A stretch of DNA of 64,000 nt, from the NCBI RefSeq assembly GCF_963676685.1, contig NC_092357.1, positions 23,588,647 to 23,652,646 of the forward strand, given 5' to 3'. The stretch comes from Mytilus edulis. Taxonomy: Eukaryota; Mollusca; Bivalvia; Mytilida; Mytilidae. Below the pieces are notes generated by a model that did not search any database, was not told the origin of the DNA, and saw nothing but the letters and a program-made list of their open reading frames with translations. Of the stretch, positions 53,814 to 63,066 are shown one piece after another (positions within the stretch are counted from its first letter, which is position 1; the number at the start of each line of letters is the position of its first letter). The position numbers and the translations under genes are program-made.

Positions 53814-54540
53814 ATAAAAAAAAAATATATATATATGGTTGTTTGTTGGGAGAATTTGAAAGTACTTTCCTACCGTGTTCTCATCTACTTTAATGGAAAA
53901 GCCATAAGGTAGGTGAACTGTCTATTTATCTCAAGGCCATGGCAATATAATTAAAACAATAACCTTATTTTGTATATGAAATTCTATTTAAAAATAACAA
54001 GTCATAATAAATGTACAGCTTTTTTCAAAAACAGATACACACCATCACTATTATAACCAATTATATATGTCAATAAATATACAGTCATGAAGGGGTACAA
54101 TCTCAAAATGTTACATGGATGATAGATACATGACACAATTAATTAAAAGCTTATATCACAGCACACACTAAGTGTGGACTATTCAAAATTAAAAAATAGT
54201 GTATCTGAATTCCAAGTAACACACATTATGTCTTACTCTACACACTGAAAAATTGTATCAAATTCAGAGTGAAAAAAGAAAAAAAGAAAAAAAGTCATAT
54301 CATTGGCACTCATGATACCACATCTTTTTATATCTAGGATCCCTTTCTCAATGCATTGCCAAGTGGTATGGTCATACTTTTATTCTTTTAAGGGAATAAA
54401 CTCTGGTTTGATTTTGCAGGAATAGGATTGAAAAGGAAAACTTGTAAAAAGAACATTCACACAAACTAAATGATTCAGTATTTCTCCTGTCTGACTATCA
54501 ATGGTGAATATTTAAAACTCTATAATACAGAATTTAGATT
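53814..54540. other. Intergenic and 3' flank of the minus-strand gene
   Basis: Includes (AT)n at 53825-53836 and, for the minus gene, an AATAAA at 54379-54384 (about 160 nt after its stop). A family A tail fragment, 'catatcattggcactcatga', is at 54297-54340. Confidence 0.45.
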
Positions 54541-54648
54541 TTATCCAACTGGTTCTTTTTCAAGTTTTAATTTCCTCTCTGGTCTCAGGAACCTGTAGGC
54601 AACATATGCAGCAATTCCACCCCACATCACCACAGAAAGACGGGCTAA
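54541..54648 (-). CDS. Accessory-subunit-like gene, exon 3 (C-terminal)
   Basis: Acceptor (minus) 'attcttattttag'. Encodes LARLSVVMWGGIAAYVAYRF, then the basic tail ending EKEPVG and TAA at 54541-54543. Contains the only membrane span. Confidence 0.65.
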   Translation of the reverse strand, partial: LARLSVVMWGGIAAYVAYRFLRPERKLKLEKEPVG

Positions 54649-57600
54649 CTAAAATAAGAATAAAAAGTTATTTCATTATAATACAAATTTTAAGTGTATC
54701 TGCATAGTTTTACAATCCTAAAGGCAGAGTTCGCGAAATTTTTTTTTCCCTGGTGGTCCTTGAAGAAAATATGCTGGTCCTCACTATTATTTCTATTGAA
54801 AATACTAAAATTGTGCCAGTCCTATGTAAAATTTTGGTGGTAAAATCCATAGGACCACCACTTTTTCGCGAAATCTGTAAAGGTAGCTAGAAAGCAAATA
54901 TATAAATTTAGCACTTTACTCGAGGTAACTAAACTTTAATCTAAATCAGTAAATACCGAAATCAAAACTAATATTTAATAAATGTGACCTTGATTTTATC
55001 ATGATTATACATTCGTTTTTTGTATTTATGAATCATAACATGCACAGTGTTAAACTCTTTACAGATACAAGTCATGTATCAATTGGCAAAGGGTACCTTC
55101 ATTATTTCAAGGTTACTAAAGGGTGTAACTCCTTTTAAATATGAAATTGGTTTCCACAAAAAATAGACCTGCATTTCGGGATCCATGGCATTGTTTTCAA
55201 ATAGAAAAGATTTACTTTTCTTTAAGTGGTATTACCAATGTTATTTCAACTGATCAGGCGGAGCTTATGTTTTAATTTGCATAAGGACAGCCTATTTGAA
55301 GATGTTTGTAATAAGGATGATTGTCATTATAATTATTATTGAATTCTAATAATAATCACCTATCAGCGTCACCAAATGCATATACAAAAGAACTGAGTGT
55401 ATGATATGGGACGAATAACTGGATACTTCATTGATGAGTTTATCCTTAAACACCTGTCTATAAATGGACTGGTCTTAACTAAGCGAACCCCGCCCAGTCA
55501 AGTGAAATAAATCTAGTAATAGTTTGCACATTCATGAGAAAAAAACACCACTCACCATCAGTTTCCCTTCATTTGTAAATGTACTTGTGTATCTCCTCCA
55601 ACCTTTTGTTGTTAATGATTTTCTTTGGGCGCTTTCATAATCTCCTTTAGTGCTGAAAGAAAAAAAATATTGTCAGTTAGTATCTTATTTAATTTAATAT
55701 TGCATGTATTTAAAACACTATCCTGAAATTGACATGTCACATTAACTTCATTTACAAAATTTAGCCATGGTGTGGAAAATGTACCACCATATACATCACA
55801 GGCACTTGTCTCAGAAAAAAATTTCCTATACATTAATATTAAGGTATATAAGAATTTTTATTCTGAGACAAGTGCCTGTGATTTACATGTATCAATTCAT
55901 GATATATATTTTATATTTATAAAACTACTAGTACATAGAATAAAGGGCTTTTGGGGGGACATTATTTACTAAAAGGTGACTACAGTCAGGCATTTTCTAG
56001 CTTATTATCATCTTTTAGCCGAGTCCAAAGAATGCATTTAAAAAATTTATGTGTCAAAGGCAATAAACATTTCCAAAAATGTAAAAAGAGATTCCGAGCA
56101 CCTGCTGTGGGTCAGAAAAGAAAGAAATCTAAAAAATCAAATGCAATTTTTTGTTTCAGAAAATGTATAACTTAGTTTTTACATTTTCTAAAACATAAAA
56201 AGCAACATTTAGAAATGTTAAAAAGGGGAATCTGGAAATCTGTAACGGTTATCTGTTTAAAATCTTATGAATTTAAAATGCGTGAAAAACATGTGAAAAT
56301 GTAATAATCTAGGTACTGTGACATGCCTTCAAAGTATACCAGTGCATTTTTTTGTCTGCACTCAGTAATTTTTGTTTTGTTCATAAAGTCATATTTGATA
56401 AAAGGATTATGATGAACCTTTATAAACTAAGTATCTTGAATTCTTCAGCAGTTTAGTTTATGTATCAAGATTACTTCCCTTTAGTTGTTTAGTTAATCAG
56501 CCATAACTTAATTGGGATATGGAAGTCTATAGTCTTGTAACATAGAGGTCCGAGATTCGAGTTAACTGGTCTGCCATTCCATCTATAGCTTTGTACCGAA
56601 GGAACGGGTTGGAGCCATTGTCACATTCAGTCAGAGCTCAGACATAAATAAGTCTGAATCTGCTTTTGACTCATATATAGGTCTAAATTTGTAAGTTTTA
56701 GGATTTGTCTCCCTTTAATGCAAGACAAAATACAACTTTAATAAGTCAAATATTGTTAAGCAAGAAATAATTGACCAGAATAAAAAAAGTTGCAAATATC
56801 GACTCCTACAAGTCAATAAGTTATCAAAATTTATTAAATTGGATGAATCTTTCAAATTTAAAGATTCGCTAATAAAATTGACCAATTATAGTGATAGGAA
56901 ATTGACCTCAAATGTTAATACATGTACTTGGATGTGGCAAAATAAATAATCTGTTAATCAACCCCATGGTGATAGTGCAGATAAATAACCAAGGAGCGTG
57001 TTATCATGTTCTTGACAAACATGACAAACTGAGCCAGTATCTTTCATTCCCTTTAGAACTCAGTAGGGTTATAAATGTGCTAATTTCTTGTTTGATTTCC
57101 TTTCTGACAATGCAATTTGACTGCTCAAATAGCACAGCTGCAGTATATAACACTGTATAAATGTATGTACACATGTATGTTACTTTTTGTACTGGTGAAT
57201 GCCTCCATTATCTGAAGAAAGCTGTGACTGTCACCAGAGACATATATGTATATATATGTCTCTGCTGTCACTGAGGCATCAATGTACACTCCCTATCAGG
57301 ATTAATGGAGATGTGTCACTAACTTATATTTATACAAATTATAGTTAACCCGTACCATTGTAAACTCGTACCAATGTCAACTCGTACCACTAAAAAAAAA
57401 TTTGTACCAATGCAAACTCGTACCAACTTATTTAAATGCATTTGATTGGTGTTTAATGATGAATATATACTATTATTTCACTTAATACCTCTTTAGTCTG
57501 TAAAATGTATATAATTTGAAAGTACAAAGACCAAATTGTAGCAAATGTTCCTTGTGTATTGGACAGACAATACCGTGGCAGATTTGCTTTGTTGTCTCCC

Positions 57601-59552
57601 TTGAATACACTCTTTTTTAAACTTTTACTGATAACTACATGTATTGGATTTAATTTTTAATCATTCCAAATTAGTTACATTGAATGGGTTTGGGTTTTTT
57701 TTCTTTTGTTTCTCAAAGGAATTTTATTCATTGAAAGAATTAATTTATTGTGTTTTAAAGGTTGTAAATTGTTGATGACCAACAGTTAAAGTACGAAATT
57801 TACTATATATATAATAATGATAATATTCAGCATAGCTTTATGGTAAAGAGTAGTGACATCTTCAGAGGAAAATGAATGATGTATGAAACAGTCCTTAAAA
57901 TTTTCCTCAGCTTAGTCTTTCGATTGCTATGTTGTCACGGTCTTGTGTGCTATTATTTGCCTGCTTGGCTTTTTATTTAATAGCCATGGCGTGTATTTCT
58001 TTTTATTAGTGTGACTGTCCATCCGGTAAATTTTTGTTAATTATGGTTCTTATGGTATTGTGAATAGCCAGTAGACGTAATGGTAGTGTTGGCAGCATAA
58101 TATTTCAAGTTTATTTCTATTTATGAGTTATGAGTTTGACTGTCCATCTGTATTGTGAATAAAGGTATTGTGAATGGCAGAATAACATATTTTTTCTAAG
58201 TTTTCATTGAAATCTAGTATAAAATTCCAGTAATTCAACTTTTTTTTTTAATTAAGTTTTCAAATTAAAAACACCATAAAACATCGTATTTTTCAATACA
58301 TTTTTAATGGTACAACTTCCCAGTGGTACTACTTTCCGTTCAATGGTACGAGTTAACTTTTTTGGTACGAGTTAACATGGTACGAGTTAACATGGTACAA
58401 GTTTCCAGTGGTACGAGTTAACTTGCTTCCATTTATATGACAATCAATTCCCACCCAACAAAAAAATTGACTAGTATTGGAGCATGCCAATGAGAGCCGA
58501 CGTGAAAATTGTTGCAGAGACAATCCATCAACATCATTGAAATTGTTTTGTCAAATTGATTTCATGGATAAATATTATTATCCTTACATCGTATATTTTA
58601 TGATTTGGATTATATTTTTTTGTTGAGAAAGGTTTCTGCAGATATTTTCAGGTTTGTTTGAGACATGTAGTCAGATGGGATCCATTAGTAGTTTCCAACT
58701 ACCAGACCAATCTATTTGATGTCTGAGGGTTTTAGCTGTTCCCCTAATGGATCGGTAGTTTCTTTCCGAGATCCTTTATCATAGGATTTTCGGCTTTCCT
58801 CTACCAGGAATACAGCTGGGCATTTAGCGGTATCGGTTTGGATTCCAAGTATGTCCTCTCCGGTTTCCCGTTCGTTGTCTAGGCATTTGTGCGGCATCCG
58901 GGGTGACCTTATCCCTTATTTTGTATATAATGTTTTTTTATATTATGCATTTTTTATATTTTTGAGGATGAGCGATTCAGGTGAGTGGGTGTGTTCGTAT
59001 GCTTTATTACATTGTACTTATTGTTTTGGGGAAGGTTAACTTTCTGGTTGTAAGACCCGTCACGGCCAGGCTGGGAGACTGGATAGGCAAATGCTCACAT
59101 TAAATCTGTACCGATACAGTGTGTTAAATGTCTTCCATTTTACACCATAACCCATGGTGGTGCTCCTACTAAAGGAGGGAGATACGGAACATACATACAT
59201 ACGTAGGGAGTGCTACATGTAGGACAACGGGAATTCATTCAAGTTTCACTTCATAATAAAGCAGACATGAAGTGACTTTCATTTTGATACACTATTTCCT
59301 TAAAAGTACTCCGTAATGTAAATATATGCGAAAAAGGACATGATTGTCACGATGGAAGTCGTTTTGTAATCGGTAATGCGTAAATTATGGTTCTATTTTT
59401 GGGAACTTACCAAAGATAAAACAAATGATCTTAGTTATTTACCCTATCCAAGAAAATAAACACCCTAAGCTGCTTCCTGCAGGTAATTTTGCCATTTCCC
59501 ATTTTTTAGATTTAACTCTATCGAATAGGTCTTTTTCATTTTTTTCGGTCAT
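54541..59552 (-). CDS. Small single-span protein, F1Fo ATP synthase accessory-subunit-like (subunit f or DAPIT class), 3 exons
   Basis: Minus-strand exons 59443-59552, 55556-55652 and 54541-54648 join in phase (2, then 0) to 104 residues. It opens MTEKNEKDLFDRVKSKKWEM with KLPAG following. A basic segment GWRRYTSTF then leads into 'TNEGKLMLA', one hydrophobic span (about residues 75-90, VVMWGGIAAYVAY) and a basic tail RFLRPERKLKLEKE. The order Arg-Tyr segment, hydrophobic span, 'YxxLxxER' tail resembles ATP synthase subunit f, while 'FTxxGKL' before the span resembles DAPIT. Both are small inner-membrane subunits that stabilise the enzyme or its dimers. Which one, or another small mitochondrial protein, cannot be settled by eye. 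The gene structure is better supported than the name: two introns with matching phases, good splice sites, and AATAAA downstream. Confidence 0.6.
54649..55555. other. Intron 2 of the minus-strand gene
   Basis: Contains a MITE copy (55230-55520) and 'gcgaaatttttttttccctg...ccactttttcgcgaaat' (54732-54876), a loose inverted repeat: 'ttcgcgaaatttt' near 54729 pairs with 'tttttcgcgaaat' near 54861. Confidence 0.5.
55230..55520. mobile_element. MITE copy 1 (inverted partner 59740-60015)
   Basis: Ends 'ttatttcaactgatcaggcg' and reverse-complemented right end 'ttatttcacttgactgggcg' form an imperfect TIR. The interior has 'tgcataaggacagcctattt' and 'cattgatgagtttatcctta', both found in reverse at 59740-60015. 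Confidence 0.75.
55556..55652 (-). CDS. Accessory-subunit-like gene, exon 2
   Basis: Minus acceptor 'tttttttctttcag', donor CTGATG|GTGAGT. Encodes TKGDYESAQRKSLTTKGWRR and on to TNEGKLM. The other two frames are closed or lack partners. Confidence 0.65.
55795..55882. repeat. Perfect 22-bp inverted repeat
   Basis: 'atcacaggcacttgtctcag' plus AA (55795-55816) recurs exactly inverted at 55861-55882; the loop is 44 bp. It lies in intron 1 of the minus gene. A related piece, 'gaggcacttgtcgcagaaaa', occurs at 15013. Confidence 0.9.
55883..57200. other. Intron 1 of the minus-strand gene, unassigned part
   Basis: No exon or recognised repeat. Frames at 55951-56175 and 56912-57160 have no supporting features. 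Confidence 0.35.
57215..57285. repeat. Imperfect hairpin around (AT)n
   Basis: 'gactgtcaccagagacatat' and 'atatgtctctgctgtcac' are complementary with a small internal mismatch. Confidence 0.7.
57343..58423. mobile_element. 1.08-kb element with arrays of 'ggtacgagttaa' at both ends
   Basis: The left end has about five copies of 'ctcgtaccaatg'-type units (57343-57424); the right end has about seven inverted copies, 'tggtacgagttaac' (58308-58423). The first and last bases (agttaac / gttaact) are inverted. The roughly 900-bp interior has no transposase frame. It lies in intron 1 of the minus-strand gene. No clear target duplication. Confidence 0.8.
58424..59442. other. Intron 1 of the minus gene near exon 1; GC-richer unknown repeat at about 58670-59200
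   Basis: 58670-59200 differs from its surroundings ('taatggatcggtagtttctt', 'tccggtttcccgttcgttgt', 'catccggggtgaccttatcc', 'cacggccaggctgggagact'). The minus frame 58712-58897 is 61 codons and hydrophilic. It may be part of a retroelement or of another repeat. Not identified. Confidence 0.3.
59443..59552 (-). CDS. Accessory-subunit-like gene, exon 1 (start)
   Basis: ATG at 59550-59552 (minus), donor GGATAGG|GTAAAT. Encodes MTEKNEKDLFDRVKSKKWEM, then AKLPAGSSLGCLFSWI and two bases of the next codon, which complete as Gly with exon 2. The phase match and the absence of any other suitable start nearby support it, but the 3.8-kb distance leaves room for a different first exon. Confidence 0.5.
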
Positions 59553-59739
59553 CGTTTTCAAAAGAGCACCATTGGTGAAGGGAGTGAAACGATAAAAATA
59601 CAGCAGATTTTATTGTTTTGGTATTGTCCTCCTGCACTTGGAGCACTTAATTTGCATATATTTTTATTTTTTATTTTCGGATGCAGTCGATTTAACAAGA
59701 TTTATTCGGATAACGGTTTGTTTACATTCTTATTAAAGT

Positions 59740-60015
59740 GTGATATTACTCGATTTATTTCACTTGACTGGGCGGAGTTTAACCGATTCGCTCACAATAA
59801 ACCAGTCCATCTATCGATAGGTGTTTTAGGATAAACTCATCAATGAAGTCCAGTCATTGTTTTGTAAATTACTTTGATGATAGTGAAAGGTGATTAGACA
59901 TCAGTAATAATTATAACGGCAATCATTCTTATCACACACATCTTCAAATAGACTATCCTTATTCAAATTAAAACAGAAGCTCCGCCCGATCAGTTGAAAT
60001 AACATTGGTATAATA
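59740..60015. mobile_element. MITE copy 2 (inverted partner 55230-55520)
   Basis: 'tttatttcacttgactgggc', 'cagtccatctatcgataggt', 'aaactcatcaatgaagtcca' and 'tccgcccgatcagttgaaat' are the reverse complement of copy 1. It lies about 190 bp upstream of exon 1 of the minus gene, in its likely promoter region. Confidence 0.75.
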
Positions 60016-60057
60016 CCCGGTGAATAAAGTCTTCAATAATTGAAGTTTCGCATTTAT

Positions 60058-60232
60058 AAGCCTCCTCAAGGGGTTTTCAATTTGATAAATGTGATTATAA
60101 TACTACCCAGAAGATTAAATATTACATGATTTGAGATTATCTTGTTGAAAAAAAATGATTAATGATTATGTGATTATATAGGCACAAAATATAGGATTAT
60201 CATATTACGTGGCTACCCCAATGAGGGCCCGG
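60058..60232. mobile_element. Relative of the nested MITE at 30126-30352
   Basis: Left end 'cctcctcaaggggttt' and right end 'ccccaatgagggcccgg' with a core of 'gattatgtgattat' variants. The same plan as 30126-30352, more diverged. Confidence 0.55.
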
Positions 60233-60461
60233 CTCTTTTGTTTATTTATTAATTATATATATATATTCATAGTAGCCTACTTAAAATTGATACTAATATA
60301 TCATGTATATCCTACATGCTCAGTTGAATACAGATTTTAATCAGCTGATTAATTTCATTTTGTAATTTACTGATTAGCATTATGTACTTTTATGTTTTAA
60401 CATATTGACGTGGACTGTAGAGGGTCTTAGTAGACAGATGTTCATCCTTTATTTTAAATAG

Positions 60462-60725
60462 TTGATAAAAAAAAAGAAGATATGGTATGATTGCCAATGA
60501 GACAACTCTCCACAAGAGACCAAAATGACACAGAAATTAACAACTATAGGTCACCGTACGGCCTTCAGCAATGAGCAAAACCATACCGAATAGTTAGCTA
60601 TAAAAGACCCCAAAATGTCAAAGTAAAACAATCAGTCAAACGAGAAAACTAACGGCCTTATTTATATAAAAAATGAACGAAAAACAAATATGTTACACAT
60701 AAACAAACGACAACCAGGTGCTTAG
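60462..60725 (-). repeat. Interspersed repeat, family A (minus)
   Basis: 'aagatatggtatgattgcca', 'gagacaactctccacaagag', 'acaactataggtcaccgtac', 'ggccttcagcaatgagcaaa', 'cgagaaaactaacggcctta'; a well-preserved copy. Confidence 0.85.
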
Positions 60726-60884
60726 TTTAATTTCACTGTAGTTAGAACTTGATTTGTTTTACCGGTTGATTTGAGCGCAGAATCAGCTAACCCTCACGGA
60801 GCACCTGAAATCACCCTTTGTTTTTGGTGTTGCTGTTGAACCCCTATTTGTGACATTGTTACCTATTGTGTCTGTTTTTTTTTG
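60726..60884. other. Unassigned
   Basis: Contains 'gcgcagaatcagctaaccct' and 'cacggagcacctgaaatcac', recalling another bivalve repeat. No copy elsewhere in the window. Confidence 0.3.
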
Positions 60885-61135
60885 TTCACGCATCCATGTC
60901 AGTATAATGGAATTCGATGCAATTGTCGTACAAATGTGAGGTTTAGCGCTATAAAACCAGGTTCAATCCACCATTTTCTACATTTGAAAATGCCTGTACC
61001 AATGCGAGTCAGGAATATGACAGTTGTTGTCCATTCGTTTGATATGTTTTATCATTTGATTTTGCCATTTGCTTAGGGACTTTCCGTTTTGAATTTTCCT
61101 CGGAGTTCAATCAGTATTTTTGTGATTTTACTTTA
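60885..61135 (+). repeat. Interspersed repeat, family B (best copy)
   Basis: 'ataatggaattcgatgcaat', 'tgtcgtacaaatgtgaggtt', 'ccaccattttctacatttga', 'cgagtcaggaatatgacagt' and 'tccgttttgaattttcctcg'. Confidence 0.8.
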
Positions 61136-61885
61136 TATATAATAGTTCTATTATGGGAAAGGATAATTTTACGGTTCATACTTTGTTCTTTCATGGATGG
61201 TTCCATAATTTTAAAGGGGCGATGAAAATATTAGCGAGTTTATCGAGTCGAAATGTTTTTTTTATGGTTACTGTGACGATTTAATGCTAAAATTGATTTT
61301 TTTTTTAAATTCAAAAGGAGTGTAGGACTCACGTTTGCCTTTCATTTAAAACCATGCTTTTATTTGTCGGTTCTTCATATGATGTTAAGATCTAACCTGC
61401 CGTTTTATACTAAAATTCGTTTATTAGTGCTTGATCCCCAAAAAATATTAATCTTCCTTTTTCTGATATCTGTCATTGAACATTAACCGCCAACATAAAA
61501 ATTATCATCTTAGTCGAAACCAGAGTGAAGATAAGAATTGTCCAACTCATGTATTACTTGAAAATAGGCTAGCCCGAAATTTACAAACAGAACAGGTATA
61601 CAGAATTAGCTATAGACTGCAATCAAAAGGATGCAGTTCGTACTCAAAATCATACCTAAACAACTGTTACTTATAATAGAATCACAACATTGTATATCTT
61701 GTCATAGTAAATGCAAAGTTTTTGTTTGAAGCTAATTCAACACAACATCAAAGTGAGCAAAATACAAACAAAACATCATTTCTAAGGGGAAGAAGAATGA
61801 GGTTCACTATGGGATGGACTAATATGCTCTTCTGCAACTACCTAATACAGATTGATTGTTGTTTGATTAATATCAAGTGGCTCAA
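61136..61885. other. Unassigned
   Basis: Frames at 61476-61676 and 61722-61955 are hydrophilic but match nothing I recognise. Possibly upstream of, or part of, the retroelement region. Confidence 0.3.
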
Positions 61886-62222
61886 TACAGATAAAGAGAG
61901 AGAGAGAGTGAGAATATATATACAAATGCTCATGATCTTATGCTCTTGGGACTAGGCTCCAAGTAAAGAGATACAGAGAAAGATCTACAAGAGAGAAAGA
62001 GAGACATGATCTTATGTGCTGTAAACTCTGCTTTCTATAATAGATAAAGATCAGGAAGGGAGAAGAAGAGAGAGTAGAAATATGGGGCAATACAATGTAG
62101 ACTCAGCGCTGAAATGAATCATAAGAGAGAAGGATCCAGCTCTAATATGTAGTGTTAAATCTTCTACCAATAAAAAGATAGAGAGAAAGATCAGAAAGGA
62201 AAGAGAGATTAGAAACATAGTC
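61886..62222 (+). repeat. Purine-rich degenerate repeat (GAGAGAAAGA)
   Basis: Repeated 'agagagaaagagag', 'gataaagatcaggaagggag' and 'catgatcttatg' segments with a period of about 75-130 bp. Lies just upstream of the proposed LTR. Confidence 0.6.
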
Positions 62223-62230
62223 TAATATTC

Positions 62231-62786
62231 TGTTACACCGTTCTGTAATTTATATAGTTCGTTTGATTATATTCTCAATCTATTTATGTGTTCCAGTCTA
62301 GGAGGATTATTCATCTTTAACCTTATAAGAACATTAAAACATCGTATCATCGCTACCTTTCCCCTGCTCACACGGATCTCAAACCGAACATTGCAAGGTC
62401 ATACCAGTTCTGGAGAACTTTTCAAAGGACAAACGTCATCTAGGACACAATTCGTGGCTAACCACAGAGTGAGTTAACTTTACAACATTGTTTTTGAAGC
62501 CTTCAAATTACTATATACATATTTGAACATTCTCTCCGTGAAGCACTGGAAATTTATAACTGCTCTTGAAAGTACAACATTTTCTCGGATTCAACGGACT
62601 GTGCTATCTATTACCTTTGACATTTCGTTTTAATAACATTAATTGAACACATTGTAAAATTGTATTTTATTTGTTTTTCAGCTTTTTACCATTTGTTAGA
62701 TTGACTCTTGATTAAAGTATCAGCACCTGATAGTCTTTTCTGCTTGAGCCCAATCGTCGGTTATACTTAATGGTCAGGCCATTACA
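62231..62786 (+). mobile_element. Possible 5' LTR of the retrotransposon
   Basis: Begins TGTTACACCG and ends GGCCATTACA, so it has TG...CA limits with a short inverted match (TGTTACA / ATTACA). It precedes the gag-like frame by about 280 bp. Without the 3' LTR in the window the limits are a guess. No primer binding site was recognised. Confidence 0.3.
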
Positions 62787-63066
62787 GTAAAAAGTCTACA
62801 ACTTGCCTGTTGTGTCTCACAGATAACGCCACTCCATGTTAGTTATACAGCTACATAACAACCTACCTGTTGAGCCCTGCATGTACGCGTCATCCCTTGA
62901 CGTACAGTAAATTGACAACAACTTGTCTACACATCTCCTGAACAGGAAATACAACGGAGCATCGTTCGTAGCTGTTACATTGACACTACGCAACACAGCT
63001 ACTGCGTCCTAGGCAGCAAACCGACAACGTTGAACAAACACTGCCTACAGTTAGTCGATTTACATC

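Noticed and set aside
58712..58897. 61-codon hydrophilic minus frame
   Set aside because: Lies in an unidentified GC-richer repeat; no motif and no neighbouring retroelement domain.
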